DNA of 64,000 bases from Sphingomonas desiccabilis (GTDB lineage: Bacteria > Pseudomonadota > Alphaproteobacteria > Sphingomonadales > Sphingomonadaceae), in contig NZ_SDPT01000001.1 of NCBI RefSeq assembly GCF_004135605.1, positions 1,693,770-1,757,769 on the forward strand, written 5' to 3'. The notes under the pieces are model-generated. The model was not told the DNA's origin. It made no database searches and saw only the letters and a list, made by a program, of their open reading frames with translations. Positions 7,924-17,259 of the stretch are shown one piece after another; within the stretch, counting starts at the first letter, position 1; every line of letters begins with the position of its first letter. A program made the translations under genes and the position numbers.

Positions 7924-9561
7924 TCAGCTCAGCAGGATCCGGCGCGCCTCGCCTTCCGGATCGTCGACCATCCGACAGGTCTCGTCGAAGACCATCGTCT
8001 GACAGCGATGGGGATCGGTCGCCGCCCAGGCGAGCCCGGAATGGCTCGGATTGCCGGTCCTGGCGAACGTTGCCCAGGCGGTCGCCATGGTCCGGGCGAG
8101 CCGCTGCGCCCCGGGCGTGTTCCCGGTGCCCTGCGCGCACAGGGCCGTGTTGTCGAAGCAGAAGGCGAGCTCTGCGGTATGCCAGGCACCGGCCACGCCG
8201 CCCAGCTGCGGCGACTGCCACTGGAAGAGGTATTGATAGACCGGCGCCCCGCCCTGCGCGTGCTTCAGGCGCACCATGTCCTGAACGCGGTTTCGGTTCA
8301 TCAGCCCCTGAACCCCATAGGCCAGGGTACGCGTAGCCTTTTCCGGGTGCGCCTTCTTCATCGCCGCGATCAGGCGATCGGCCTTCGCGCTGCCCATCTG
8401 GGCGGAGAGATCGGCACGCCACCGCGCTTCCGACGGATCATAGCCCCAGCGCATCCCTTCCTCGCTGGTGTTGCCGATTAGCAGCGGAACGTTGCGGGAA
8501 ACCTCCGGCGCCACCGCGGAGAAGGAGGCGACGGTGATCACCTCCCCGTCGAGCGTGGGATTCCAGCCGACGCGCGGCGTGAGCGCTGGTCCCATTGCCG
8601 GGCGCGGACCGTTCATCGCGTCGGCGACCTTGTTTCCGGCCTCGAACAGCGGTTTCCACTCCATGCGCTGGAGGGCCGCGATGTCGCGCGGGCCGATCCC
8701 GAGTTCCCGCACCACGCGACGCCCAAACTCCCGCGACTGCTCGGCGCTGGGAAGCGCACCGCCGCCGCCCGACTGGACCGCCGCGCGGTGGATCATCCCC
8801 TTCCCGCTCGGCATCCCCAGCAGGGTCGTCACCTTCGATCCGCCGCCCGACTGGCCGTAGATCATCACCTTGTCCGGATTGCCACCGAAGCGAGCGATAT
8901 TCTCCTGCACCCAGCGCAAGGCGGCGATGCAGTCGGTCATGCTGACGTTGACCGACTCCGCATAGGCGGAGCCGCCGACCTCCGTCAGGTCCAGGAAGCC
9001 CAGCACGTTCAATCGATGGTTGATCGACACCTGCACCACATCGTGGTGCCGCGCCATCTGGGCGCCGTCGTGCGATGCGAGTTCATAGGAAGAGCCGAAG
9101 CTGAAACCGCCGCCGTGGAAATACACCATGACCGGCCGATTGCCGGAAAGCGCGGGCGTCCAGATGTTCAGCTTCAGCATGTCCTCGCCGAGGAAGCCAT
9201 CCGTCCATTGTTGAAGAAAAGTATGCTCCCTGGCCCTGAAGTCGTGGAGCGTTTGCGGGCTGTTCGCGCCATAGGCGAGCGCAGGATAGGGATCCGTCCA
9301 ACGAGCAGGCGCCTTCGCCGGCAGCCACCGGTTCTCGCCCCCGGTGTCGGCGCCGTAGGGCACGCCTTTGAAGATATAGACGCCGTCTTCGACGTAGCCG
9401 CGGACCGGCCCGTATTGCGTGCTGGCGACCGCGTCCCGAGGCGTAGAGCAGCGCGCTCCGGCGGCTGCCGTCGTCGCGGCACCCGCGCTGCCACGACGCG
9501 GCAGCAGCAGGCCGGCACCCGCGCACATCGATCCGAGCATAGCCCGGCGACGATTCACCAT
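7924..9561 (-). CDS. Type-B carboxylesterase, Tat-exported
   Basis: A 545-residue member of the carboxylesterase type B family (PF00135). It starts at ATG 9561 behind GGAGAGGGTAAGGGG. The N-terminus has a twin-arginine-like signal (NRRRAMLGSMCAGAGLLLP). Family landmarks are GVPYGADTGGENRW, VMVYFHGGGFSFGSS (oxyanion hole), MIYGQSGGGSKV (nucleophile Ser in GQSGG) and a C-terminal WHTAELAFCFDN (His region). In plant-polymer loci such enzymes act on aryl or acyl esters, for example feruloyl groups. It is the first gene of the leftward run ending beyond position 1; a good sigma70-like promoter lies about 90 nt upstream (9650-9677). Confidence 0.88.
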   Translation of the reverse strand: MVNRRRAMLGSMCAGAGLLLPRRGSAGAATTAAAGARCSTPRDAVASTQYGPVRGYVEDGVYIFKGVPYGADTGGENRWLPAKAPARWTDPYPALAYGANSPQTLHDFRAREHTFLQQWTDGFLGEDMLKLNIWTPALSGNRPVMVYFHGGGFSFGSSYELASHDGAQMARHHDVVQVSINHRLNVLGFLDLTEVGGSAYAESVNVSMTDCIAALRWVQENIARFGGNPDKVMIYGQSGGGSKVTTLLGMPSGKGMIHRAAVQSGGGGALPSAEQSREFGRRVVRELGIGPRDIAALQRMEWKPLFEAGNKVADAMNGPRPAMGPALTPRVGWNPTLDGEVITVASFSAVAPEVSRNVPLLIGNTSEEGMRWGYDPSEARWRADLSAQMGSAKADRLIAAMKKAHPEKATRTLAYGVQGLMNRNRVQDMVRLKHAQGGAPVYQYLFQWQSPQLGGVAGAWHTAELAFCFDNTALCAQGTGNTPGAQRLARTMATAWATFARTGNPSHSGLAWAATDPHRCQTMVFDETCRMVDDPEGEARRILLS

Positions 9562-9649
9562 CCCCTTACCCTCTCCACCGCTGGTCTATCCGTCGACCCG
9601 GGACCGATTCCATCGACCCTCCTAAGTCTACGACCTTTGTTGTTGGAGT

Positions 9650-9677
9650 ATTATGAACGGCTAGAAGTACCCGTCAA
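9650..9677 (-). promoter_or_regulatory. Predicted sigma70-type promoter for the leftward esterase operon
   Basis: On the minus strand, -35 TTGACG (9677-9672), a 16-nt spacer and -10 CATAAT (9655-9650) each match consensus at five of six positions. Transcription would begin near 9643 and give a leader of about 80 nt before the esterase ATG at 9561. This is by eye only. Confidence 0.5.
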
Positions 9678-9915
9678 GCACCAACTTCCCCAGTTATGGA
9701 AGCAGATCCGCGACGGGATTAGCAACATCTACCGGCCTTCCAGCCTTTGAACTACGATTCAGCCAGCGCGAACTATCGCCGCGCGCACAGCTACTTGCCG
9801 GAAGGCCGCGGCCACTTGATCCGCAGCGCATTCATTCAGCAGTACTCGCCCGGCGCGCGTGCGACGCCGTTCTCAATCCGTGCCGATGCGTAACGGTTTC
9901 ATCCACAAACTATGC

Positions 9916-9929
9916 TGTTACCGCTAACC
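9916..9929. promoter_or_regulatory. LacI-type operator (distal) upstream of the leftward operon
   Basis: TGTTACCGCTAACC matches the shared consensus TGNTANCGNTANCA except for the last base. Together with the site at 10026-10039 it gives a pair about 110 nt apart, a spacing at which a LacI-family tetramer could loop DNA. It may act on both divergent operons. Confidence 0.6.
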
Positions 9930-10025
9930 TGTCGAGAGGCCGCTTCTACAAACCGAAAGGTGGGCGGGGCGGCTTTGTCGGACTGCGGTACTTGCCCAGC
10001 CGCTTTGACGGCTGGCGCCACGACT

Positions 10026-10039
10026 TGTTAGCGCTATAG
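10026..10039. promoter_or_regulatory. LacI-type operator upstream of the GH9 gene
   Basis: TGTTAGCGCTATAG has the perfect TAGCGCTA core of the shared operator and lies about 55 nt before the GH9 start codon. One half-site is weaker (AG instead of CA at the right end). Confidence 0.6.
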
Positions 10040-10093
10040 TCGAGCAGAACGAGCACCGCAGAGTGCCGCAAACTGGATCAGGAGAGGATGACC

Positions 10094-12649
10094 ATGGCGG
10101 GAAAACCCGTGCTCTGTTTCGTCGCGGCACTGCTCGCGAGCGCGTCCCCGGTGGCGGCGCAGACCACCGTGCCAGCCCCCGCCCCCGAGCTGAGGTTGGG
10201 CGACGCCGGCTATTACGAGGCCCCGGCAGTCAACGTGCTGGTCTTCTCCAACTGGTATGACGGCCTGTTCGCCGATTCGAAGATCAGCGGCGTCGAGATC
10301 ATCCAGCAGGGCAAGCGGATCGCCACCAATGGCGACGTCCGCCTGTCCTCCACTCCCGGTCAATGGGACGCGATCGGGCGGTTGGTGGACCGGAAAGTCG
10401 ACGCCGCGACCGGTGCGATCACGGTGACGCTGGAATATCCCGAACACCAATGGCGCTACCGGATCCGCTCCGAGAAGCGCGGCGCGGCGGTGGCCGTATC
10501 GGTCATCCTGGACCAGCCGGTGCCGGCTGCACTCGCCGGCAAGGCAGGCTTCAACCTGGAATTCCTGCCCTCCGCCTATTTCCACCACAGCTACATGGTC
10601 GACGGACGCACCGGTGGCTTCCCGCTCTACCCCGCCGACGCCATGACGCGGACGGCCGAACGCAATCCGGCGAGTGGACGCGCCGAGGGCCCGGGCGCCG
10701 AACCGACGGCGATGGCCAGCGGCAACCGCTTCGTGCTTGCGCCGGAAGATCCGGCGCGACGCGTGTCGATCCAGTCGAACGTCGAGGTGCAGCTGTTCGA
10801 CGGCCGCAACCAGGCGCAGAATGGCTGGTTCGTGTTCCGCTCGCTGCTGCCAGCAGGACGCACGGGTACCGTGGTCGAATGGACAATCCAGCCGAACAGC
10901 GTCCCCGGCTGGCTCCGCCCGCCCGTCATCGCCCATTCGCAACTCGGCTACACGCCGAATGCGCGCAAGGTCGCGACGATCGAGCTCGACCGCAACGACC
11001 GCCGCAACCTGCCCGCACGGCTGCTGCGCGTCGGCGAAGATGGCGGCATGACGCCGGTCGAAACCGGGGCGCCGAAGCGCTGGGGGGACTATCTTCGATA
11101 TAGCTATCTGCAGCTCGACTTCAGCCGCGTGCGCCAGCCGGGCCTTTACGTGCTGGAATATGGCGATGTCCGCACTGCCCCCTTCCGCATCGCCGCGGAT
11201 GCGTATGCGGGTGCCTGGCACCCAACGCTCGACGTCTATTTCCCGGTCGCGATGGACCATATGTTCGTCAACGAAGGCTATCGCGTCTGGCACGGCGAGG
11301 CGCACCGGGACGACGCGCGCCAGGCGCCGGTCAACCATGAGCACATCGACCTCTATGCGCAGGGGCCGACCACCGACACCCGCTACAAGCCGGGCGAGCA
11401 CATTCCCGGCCTGGCGGTCGGCGGCTGGTTCGACGCGGGCGACTTCGATATCCGCACCCAGTCGCAATATCAGGTGATCCGCTCCTTGGTGGACAGCTGG
11501 GAACGCTGGCGGCCGACGCGCGACACGACCGCGGTGGATTGGAGCCGCCGCCGGACGGAGATGCATGTCCCCGACGGCACCCCGGACCTGCTCCAGCAGA
11601 TCCGCCACGGCACGCTGCAACTGGTCGCGCAGTTCGACGCCGTCGGCCACGCCATCCATGGCATCGTGGAGCCCGACGTCGCGCAATATACCCATCTGGG
11701 CGACGCATCGACCAAGACCGACGGGCTGATCTACGACCCGAGGATGAAGCCGGGCGAGGAGCGAAACGGGCGCAGCGGCACGCCCGACGATCGTTGGGCC
11801 TTCACGACCAAGGCTTCGGCGCTCAACTATGGTTCGATCGCCGGGCTGGCAGCAGCATCCCGGGCGCTGGCCGAGGTCGACCCGGAACTCTCGAGAAAGG
11901 CGCTGGCGATCGCCACCCGCACCTGGGCGGAGGAGCAGTCCCATGCCCCCGATCTCTACCAATATGGCAACACCACCGGAGGTCCGCTGGAGGCAGAACG
12001 CTTCTCGGCCGCGGTGGAACTGCTACGCGCGACAAGGGACCAGCGCTACGTTGCCGCCGTCCAGTCGGCGTGGCCGGCGATCGAGAAGACCTTCGCGTTC
12101 AACCTGCGGGACGCCGTCGCGGCGCTGCCCTTCATGCCCGCGAGCTATCGCGACGGCATGATTTCGGCGGTCCGGGCCTATGCCGAGGCCACGCGCGCGG
12201 GGGCAGCCGCCAATCCGTTCGGCGTGCCGATCACCACCGGTGGCTGGGCGGGCAGCGGGGCCGTGCTGGGATCGGCACTCAACGCCTATGCCCTGCACAA
12301 GGCGTTCCCGGAGATCATGCCGGCCGATCCGGTGTTCCGCGGGATCGAGTTCCTGCTCGGCCATCACCCGGGCTCCGACATTTCGTTCGTTTCCGGGGTC
12401 GGCACCGTCTCCAAGGAAGTGGCCTATGGCAACAACCGCGCCGACTTCTCCTTCATTGCGGGCGGCGTCGTCCCCGGCGTGCTGATCATCAAGCCCGACT
12501 TCCCCGAGAACCATGAGGACTGGCCCTTCTTCTGGGGCGAGAACGAATATGTGATCCCGGAGGGGGCGATGTGGATCGAGCTGGCCCATGCAGCGCACGA
12601 GCTCGCCACCCAGGCCGGTGCGGCCAAGGCGGACCCGAGCAGGCACTAA
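10094..12649 (+). CDS. GH9 family glycoside hydrolase
   Basis: An 851-residue secreted enzyme. Of two in-frame ATGs (10088, 10094), the second is chosen because AGGAGAGG ends at 10087, giving normal spacing. Signal peptide MAGKPVLCFVAALLASASP, cleaved near VAAQ. Residues about 30-280 form an N-terminal beta-rich region. Residues about 280-385 form the Ig-like domain usual before GH9 (PVIAHSQLGYTPNARKVATI). The catalytic (alpha/alpha)6 domain follows, with VGGWFDAGDFDIRT (the DAGD nucleophile/base motif) and WGENEYVIPEGAMW (the C-terminal acid Glu). GH9 covers endo- and exo-acting beta-glucanases and some beta-glucosidases; here it may attack glucan or xylan backbone oligomers. A GH43 gene follows 39 nt later, so the two form an operon. 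Confidence 0.9.
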   Translation: MAGKPVLCFVAALLASASPVAAQTTVPAPAPELRLGDAGYYEAPAVNVLVFSNWYDGLFADSKISGVEIIQQGKRIATNGDVRLSSTPGQWDAIGRLVDRKVDAATGAITVTLEYPEHQWRYRIRSEKRGAAVAVSVILDQPVPAALAGKAGFNLEFLPSAYFHHSYMVDGRTGGFPLYPADAMTRTAERNPASGRAEGPGAEPTAMASGNRFVLAPEDPARRVSIQSNVEVQLFDGRNQAQNGWFVFRSLLPAGRTGTVVEWTIQPNSVPGWLRPPVIAHSQLGYTPNARKVATIELDRNDRRNLPARLLRVGEDGGMTPVETGAPKRWGDYLRYSYLQLDFSRVRQPGLYVLEYGDVRTAPFRIAADAYAGAWHPTLDVYFPVAMDHMFVNEGYRVWHGEAHRDDARQAPVNHEHIDLYAQGPTTDTRYKPGEHIPGLAVGGWFDAGDFDIRTQSQYQVIRSLVDSWERWRPTRDTTAVDWSRRRTEMHVPDGTPDLLQQIRHGTLQLVAQFDAVGHAIHGIVEPDVAQYTHLGDASTKTDGLIYDPRMKPGEERNGRSGTPDDRWAFTTKASALNYGSIAGLAAASRALAEVDPELSRKALAIATRTWAEEQSHAPDLYQYGNTTGGPLEAERFSAAVELLRATRDQRYVAAVQSAWPAIEKTFAFNLRDAVAALPFMPASYRDGMISAVRAYAEATRAGAAANPFGVPITTGGWAGSGAVLGSALNAYALHKAFPEIMPADPVFRGIEFLLGHHPGSDISFVSGVGTVSKEVAYGNNRADFSFIAGGVVPGVLIIKPDFPENHEDWPFFWGENEYVIPEGAMWIELAHAAHELATQAGAAKADPSRH

Positions 12650-12688
12650 CGGCGAGTTCGCGCCCGCAGAACAACAGAGAGGATCAAC

Positions 12689-14335
12689 ATGCACATTCGC
12701 ACGCTTGCTTTGGCGCTGGCGGGTCTCGCCGCCGGCTCCGCAGCCCTGGCGACGGAGCCGGCGCGGTTCAGCCGCTTCACCTATGAGGGCCGTGCGCAGG
12801 AACGCGTGGCCGTGCGTGCGGGGCAGCACCGCAACCCCATCCTCTCCGGCTACTATCCCGATCCGTCGGTCACGCGCGTGGGCGACGACTATTATCTCGT
12901 CCTCTCCTCCTTCGCGCACTATCCGGGGCTGCCGATCTTCCGTTCGAAGGACCTGGTGAACTGGACGCAGATCGGCAACGCGATCGATCGGCCGGAGCAG
13001 CTCGACTTCACCGGCATGCGGACCTCTCAGGCGGTGTTCGCGCCCGACATCTCCTACCACCAGGGCACCTTCTACATCGCGAACACTTGCGTGGAGTGCG
13101 GCGGCAACTTCGTCATCACGGCAAAGGATCCGGCCGGCCCCTGGTCGAAGCCGATCTGGTTGCCGTTCGAGGGGATCGATCCTTCGATCTACTGGGAAGG
13201 CGACCGCGCCTATATCGTCAACAACCGGGCACCCGCCGAACCGCCGCGCTACGACGGCCATCGCGCGATCTGGATCCAGGAGTATGACTGGCGCGCCGGC
13301 AAGATGGTCGGCGAAAGCACCCAGCTGGTAAACGGCGGCGTCGACATTTCCAAGAAGCCGGTCTGGATCGAAGGGCCGCACATCCTGAAGAAGGACGGCT
13401 GGTATTACCTGACCGCTGCCGAGGGCGGGACCAGCGTCAACCATTCCCAGGTGGTGCTGCGATCGAAAAACCTGCGCGGCCCCTTCCTACCCTATCCCAA
13501 CAATCCGATCCTGACGCAGCGGGATCTCGATCCGGCACGTCCGAACCCGATCACGTCGGCGGGACACGCCAAGCTGGTCGAGACGCAGAACGGGGAGTGG
13601 TTTGCGACCTTTCTGGCCGTGCGCCCCTACGAAGGCGACTTCTACAACATCGGGCGCGAAACCTTCCTGCTGCCCGTGACCTGGAAGGACGGCTGGCCGA
13701 TCATCCTGCCCAAGGGCGAGGCCATCCCCTTTGCGAGCACGGCACCCAAGCTTCCGGCCCAGGCGCCGGGGCCCCTGCCCACGACCGGCGACTTCCGCTA
13801 TGTCGACGAGTTCGACGGCGACAAGCTGGCGATGCAGTGGGCCGGCGTCCGCACGCCCAAGCGCCCCTTCTACCACCTCGCGGCCGGGGACCTGGTGCTC
13901 GACCGCGGCACGCCCATCGGCGACCTGTCAGGCGTCCCCGCCTTCGTCGGCCGGCGGCAGCAGCACCATGTCGCCACGGTGAGCACGACGGTGCGCTTCA
14001 ATCCAGAGGCAGATGGCGAGCGCGGCGGGCTTGCGGCGATGCAGAGCGACCGGAACTACCTGTTCTTCGGCGTGACGCGGATCGCCGGCAAGCCGGTCGT
14101 GGCGCTCTACACGGCCGACAAGGGCCAGGAACGGCTGGTCGCCTCGGCTCCGATATCGCCCGGGAAGCCGGTGACGCTGACGATCCGGGCCGATGGGCCA
14201 ACGATGGCGTTCGACTATGAGGGCACGGCTGGCAGGAAGACGCTGGCCGCCGACGTGGACACGCGCTTCCTCAGCACCAAGGTCGCAACCGGCTTCGTCG
14301 GAACGCTGATCGGCCCGTACGCCTGGACGAAGTAA
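12689..14335 (+). CDS. GH43 beta-xylosidase/alpha-L-arabinofuranosidase
   Basis: A 548-residue secreted enzyme starting at ATG 12689 behind GAGAGG. Signal peptide MHIRTLALALAGLAAGSAAL. The five-bladed propeller has the GH43 triad: ILSGYYPDPSVTRVGDDYYL (base Asp), FEGIDPSIYWEGDRAYIVNN (second Asp) and KPVWIEGPHILKKDGWYYL (acid Glu). Residues about 365-548 form the C-terminal beta-sandwich (FRYVDEFDGDKLAMQW onwards) that shapes the active site in xylosidase-type GH43s. It would release xylose or arabinose from xylo-oligosaccharides. It is the second gene of the GH9-GH43 operon, which ends at the hairpin 14360-14395. Confidence 0.92.
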   Translation: MHIRTLALALAGLAAGSAALATEPARFSRFTYEGRAQERVAVRAGQHRNPILSGYYPDPSVTRVGDDYYLVLSSFAHYPGLPIFRSKDLVNWTQIGNAIDRPEQLDFTGMRTSQAVFAPDISYHQGTFYIANTCVECGGNFVITAKDPAGPWSKPIWLPFEGIDPSIYWEGDRAYIVNNRAPAEPPRYDGHRAIWIQEYDWRAGKMVGESTQLVNGGVDISKKPVWIEGPHILKKDGWYYLTAAEGGTSVNHSQVVLRSKNLRGPFLPYPNNPILTQRDLDPARPNPITSAGHAKLVETQNGEWFATFLAVRPYEGDFYNIGRETFLLPVTWKDGWPIILPKGEAIPFASTAPKLPAQAPGPLPTTGDFRYVDEFDGDKLAMQWAGVRTPKRPFYHLAAGDLVLDRGTPIGDLSGVPAFVGRRQQHHVATVSTTVRFNPEADGERGGLAAMQSDRNYLFFGVTRIAGKPVVALYTADKGQERLVASAPISPGKPVTLTIRADGPTMAFDYEGTAGRKTLAADVDTRFLSTKVATGFVGTLIGPYAWTK

Positions 14336-14359
14336 ACCACTCCAGGCGCCTGATATGAG

Positions 14360-14395
14360 AAAGGCGGGAGTACCGGTGTGGTACTCCCGCCTTTT
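14360..14395. terminator. Bidirectional intrinsic terminator between convergent operons
   Basis: A 14- to 15-bp perfect stem (AAGGCGGGAGTACC pairing with GGTACTCCCGCCTT) around a 5-nt loop, with A-rich left and T-rich right flanks. It lies between the convergent GH43 (ends 14335) and symporter (ends 14420) genes and can stop both. Confidence 0.9.
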
Positions 14396-14419
14396 ATGCG
14401 TCTTCTGGCGAACGGGGGC

Positions 14420-15856
14420 TTAGCCCGCCATGTCCTCCAGCTCGCGGCCACGGGTCTCGTTCACCATCGCCTTCACGAAGAAGAACGACACTGCCGCAAA
14501 GAACGCATAGCCGAAGTAGGTGACGGCCAGGCCCGGCGAGACGGCAAGCGCCGGGAAGCTCACCGAGATCGCCGCATTGGCGATCCACTGCGCAAAGCCC
14601 GAGACCGCCAGGCCGGAACCGCGGATCTGGTTCGGGAACATCTCACCCAGCATCACCCACATCACGGGGCCCCAGCTGGCATTGAAGAAGATCACGTAGA
14701 GGTTCGCCGCGACCAGCGCGATCAGGCCGTTGTGGCCCGGCAGCGAAACGGCGCCGGACGCATCGGTGACCGCGGTCGAAAAGGCGTAGGCCACGATCGC
14801 GAGCGTGACGGCCATGCCGGCCGAGCCGACGAGCAGCAGCGGCTTGCGCCCGATGCGATCCACCGTCGCAATCGTGAACAGGCAGGCTGCGATCGACAGC
14901 ACGCCCGACAGGATGTTGATCTGGAGCGCGTTGTCCTCGGTGAAGCCGACCGCCTCCCACAGCACGGCGCCGTAGTAGAAGACGACGTTGATGCCGACGA
15001 GCTGCTGGAAGACCGCAAGGCCGATACCCGCCCACAGGATGGGACGGATCTTGCCGGTCGCCTTGTCGCGGAGGTCCGACAGCTTAGGCTTGTGATGGTC
15101 GGCCGCGAGCGAGTTGCGGATCTCGACCACCTTGCGATCGGCCTCGGCACTGCCGAACAGGCGGGTGAGCACCGCATGCGCATCCGCATCACGCCCCTTG
15201 GCTACCAGAAAGCGCGGGCTTTCCGGAATGACGAGCAGCGCCAGCAGATAGATGGCCGCCGGGATGGCCTGCAGCCAGAACATCCAGCGCCAGGCCGGGA
15301 AGCCGAGCCAGAACTCGGACGTCGACCCACCGGCATAGCGCGCCAGCACGAAGTTGGCGACGAACGCGCCCGTCAGGCCCGTGATGATCATCACCTGCTG
15401 CACGCTCGAAAGCCGGCCACGGATCGAAGCGGGCGTGACTTCCGAAATATAGACCGGTGAGATGACGCTGGCGGCACCGACGCCCAGGCCACCGACGATG
15501 CGGGCCAGGATGAACACGACCGAGCCGTTGGCCGCCCCTGCAAGCACGGCGCTCACTAGGAACAGCACCGCCGACAGCATCATGACGTTGCGGCGACCGA
15601 TCGCGTCGGCCAGCCGTCCCGCGCCGAAAGCGCCGATGGCGGAACCCACAAGGATGGCGCCGACGTTCACGCCGATGCCCAGGCGGCCGAGGTCGAACGC
15701 CGACTCAAGCCCCTTCTGCGTTCCGTTGATCACGCCCGAATCATAGCCGAACATGAAGCCGCCGATCGTCGCCACCGCGACGATTGCGGCAATAAAGCCG
15801 TGGTTGGTGGCGATGCCCGCCCCTCCCGGCCCCGGTCCCCTTACGCTGTCGGTCAT
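14420..15856 (-). CDS. Sugar:proton symporter, MFS sugar-porter family (XylE-like)
   Basis: A 478-residue inner-membrane protein with about 12 hydrophobic segments. ATG 15856 is used (GAGGAGAG upstream). Sugar-porter signatures are GRLADAIGRRNVMM, VSPVYISEVTPASIRGRLSS (the form here is ISPVYISEV), PESPRFLVAKGR, the FQQLVGINVVFYYG sugar-binding helix 7 and VDRIGRKPLLL. These place it with XylE/GalP-type D-xylose or hexose:H+ symporters. With xylA and xylB nearby, xylose or arabinose uptake is the likely task. A LacI-type operator lies 102 nt before the start, at the end of the convergently spaced regulator gene, so it has its own controlled promoter. Confidence 0.9.
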   Translation of the reverse strand: MTDSVRGPGPGGAGIATNHGFIAAIVAVATIGGFMFGYDSGVINGTQKGLESAFDLGRLGIGVNVGAILVGSAIGAFGAGRLADAIGRRNVMMLSAVLFLVSAVLAGAANGSVVFILARIVGGLGVGAASVISPVYISEVTPASIRGRLSSVQQVMIITGLTGAFVANFVLARYAGGSTSEFWLGFPAWRWMFWLQAIPAAIYLLALLVIPESPRFLVAKGRDADAHAVLTRLFGSAEADRKVVEIRNSLAADHHKPKLSDLRDKATGKIRPILWAGIGLAVFQQLVGINVVFYYGAVLWEAVGFTEDNALQINILSGVLSIAACLFTIATVDRIGRKPLLLVGSAGMAVTLAIVAYAFSTAVTDASGAVSLPGHNGLIALVAANLYVIFFNASWGPVMWVMLGEMFPNQIRGSGLAVSGFAQWIANAAISVSFPALAVSPGLAVTYFGYAFFAAVSFFFVKAMVNETRGRELEDMAG

Positions 15857-15957
15857 CGTCTCTCCTCGCCCGGCCCACGCCGGATTGATGCTGTCGGCGG
15901 CTTCTGCTCCTCGCGGCCATGACCGCGAGTTGGCGCATATGCCTGTCCGCCTTACCG

Positions 15958-15971
15958 TGTTATCGCTATCA
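15958..15971. promoter_or_regulatory. LacI-type operator upstream of the sugar symporter
   Basis: TGTTATCGCTATCA is an exact match to TGNTANCGNTANCA. It lies between the regulator stop (15987) and the symporter start (15856), indicating that the symporter is transcribed and repressed separately from the regulator gene. Confidence 0.72.
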
Positions 15972-15986
15972 ACTTGCAGCCCGCCG

Positions 15987-17072
15987 TCAAGCGCCGAGCG
16001 CGCGCGGACGGCGGCGCGGCGGTGCATCCGATTGGCGGCGGATCAGCGTGAAATCGAGAACCTGCTGCTCGGCGGCACCATCGAGGTGCTTCTGCTGGCG
16101 GAGGGTGGCGACCAGCAGTTCCACAGCTGCGCGCGCCATGTCGGCGATCGGCTGGTGGATGGTGGTCAGCTCCGGCCAGATGGCGGTCGCAAGCGTGGTG
16201 TCGTCGAATCCGCAGACGGTAAGGTCGCCGGGCACGTCGAGGCCGCGGCGATGGGCGATCGCCACCGTTGCTGCCGCCATGTCGTCGTTGGACGAGAAGA
16301 TTGCGGTCGGCGGCTCCGCCAGGTCCAGCAGTTGCTCGGCCGCATCCAGGCCGGAGCGATAGGTGAACAGGCCGTCGACGATCAGCGCCGGGTCCTCGGC
16401 CATGCCTGCCGCGGCCAGCGCTTCCCGGAATCCCTCGAGCCGCTGGGCACTGGCGGAAAGGTTGGGATTGCCGGCAATGAAGCCGATGCGGCGATGCCCA
16501 AGCTCCATGATGTGCCGCGTCATCATCGCCGCAGCCTCGCGATCGTCGATGCGGATCGCCAGCTGGTTCTCGGCAGGAACCCCGGTCGCGACGGCGACCG
16601 TCGGGATCCGCGCCGAGCGTAGCAGCGAGAGCAGCGCCGGCGCCTCGCACAAGGGAGGCGGAAGGATGATGCCGTCGATACCGCCGCGCACCAGATGCTG
16701 CGCGACTTCGAGCTCGTGTTCGCCGAGTTCGCACCGCTCCACCACGATCTGCACGTCGCTGCGGCTTGCCTGGTCCAGACTGCCGAGCAGGAACTCGCTG
16801 AGGAAGCCCGCGCTGGGATTGCTGTACAAGAGGCCGATCCGGACCTGCCCTGCCCCGGCCAGGCTGCGGGCGGCCCGGTTGGGCGCATAGTTGAGCGCGG
16901 AAATGGCCGCATTGACGGCATCCCGGGTCGCCGGCCGGACGTTAGCCTCGCCGTTGATGACGCGCGAAACGGTCATGGGAGAAACCCCGGCGCGTTTGGC
17001 GACGTCGCTGATCGTCGGGGCCGACCCTGCGCGGCGGGAGGAACGTGTCGGTGCGGCGGCTATGGAGTCCAT
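15987..17072 (-). CDS. LacI-family transcriptional regulator of the xylan/xylose locus
   Basis: A 361-residue LacI/GalR-type repressor. The DNA-binding domain (residues about 19-75) reads TISDVAKRAGVSPMTVSRV, then the hinge helix region NYAPNRAARSLAG. The ligand domain follows (RIGLLYSNPSAGFL, GHRRIGFIAGN, PTAIFSSNDDMAAATV, VCGFDDTTLAT, TTIHQPIADM), as in periplasmic-binding-protein-like folds. ATG 17072 is preferred because the extra 28 codons back to 17156 look unrelated, although its ribosome-binding site is weak. It diverges from the GH43-xylB-xylA operon, and an operator lies between them (17187-17200), consistent with autoregulation. The effector is probably xylose or a xylo-oligosaccharide (inferred). 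Confidence 0.9.
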   Translation of the reverse strand: MDSIAAAPTRSSRRAGSAPTISDVAKRAGVSPMTVSRVINGEANVRPATRDAVNAAISALNYAPNRAARSLAGAGQVRIGLLYSNPSAGFLSEFLLGSLDQASRSDVQIVVERCELGEHELEVAQHLVRGGIDGIILPPPLCEAPALLSLLRSARIPTVAVATGVPAENQLAIRIDDREAAAMMTRHIMELGHRRIGFIAGNPNLSASAQRLEGFREALAAAGMAEDPALIVDGLFTYRSGLDAAEQLLDLAEPPTAIFSSNDDMAAATVAIAHRRGLDVPGDLTVCGFDDTTLATAIWPELTTIHQPIADMARAAVELLVATLRQQKHLDGAAEQQVLDFTLIRRQSDAPPRRRPRALGA

Positions 17073-17186
17073 GGGGCGGTTGGCGCATTCCAGGTTCGGG
17101 AAAGCGCAGGCATGAACGCAAGCCGCAGGATCGGCAAGACCCACACGCATGCGCAATGTCCTTGCAGGCCGCGGATTCCCGCAATA

Positions 17187-17200
17187 TGGTAGCGCTATCT
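17187..17200. promoter_or_regulatory. LacI-type operator between regulator and GH43-xylB-xylA
   Basis: TGGTAGCGCTATCT, with the perfect TAGCGCTA core. It lies 60 nt before the GH43 start and 115 nt before the regulator start. A possible rightward -35 (TTGCAG) and -10 (TATGGT), separated by 17 nt, overlap its left edge, so binding could block the promoter directly. Confidence 0.7.
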
Positions 17201-17259
17201 AGGCCGAGAACCGGCCCGAGGCCTCGCAAGAAGGTCCGAAAAGAGGAAGGAGAGCCTGA

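Larger units (their letters stand above)
9562..10087. other. 526-nt divergent intergenic region between esterase and GH9 operons
   Basis: This region holds a leftward promoter (9650-9677) and two LacI-type operators (9916-9929 and 10026-10039). The middle, about 9660-9900, is less GC-rich than its surroundings. Reading frames there are open for short stretches (for example one ending at 9750), but none has a start codon with a ribosome-binding site. I see no supportable gene. Confidence 0.5.

Noticed and set aside
9660..9900. Possible gene remnant in the lower-GC intergenic stretch
   Set aside because: Short open stretches exist in two frames, but none has a start signal or recognisable family sequence.
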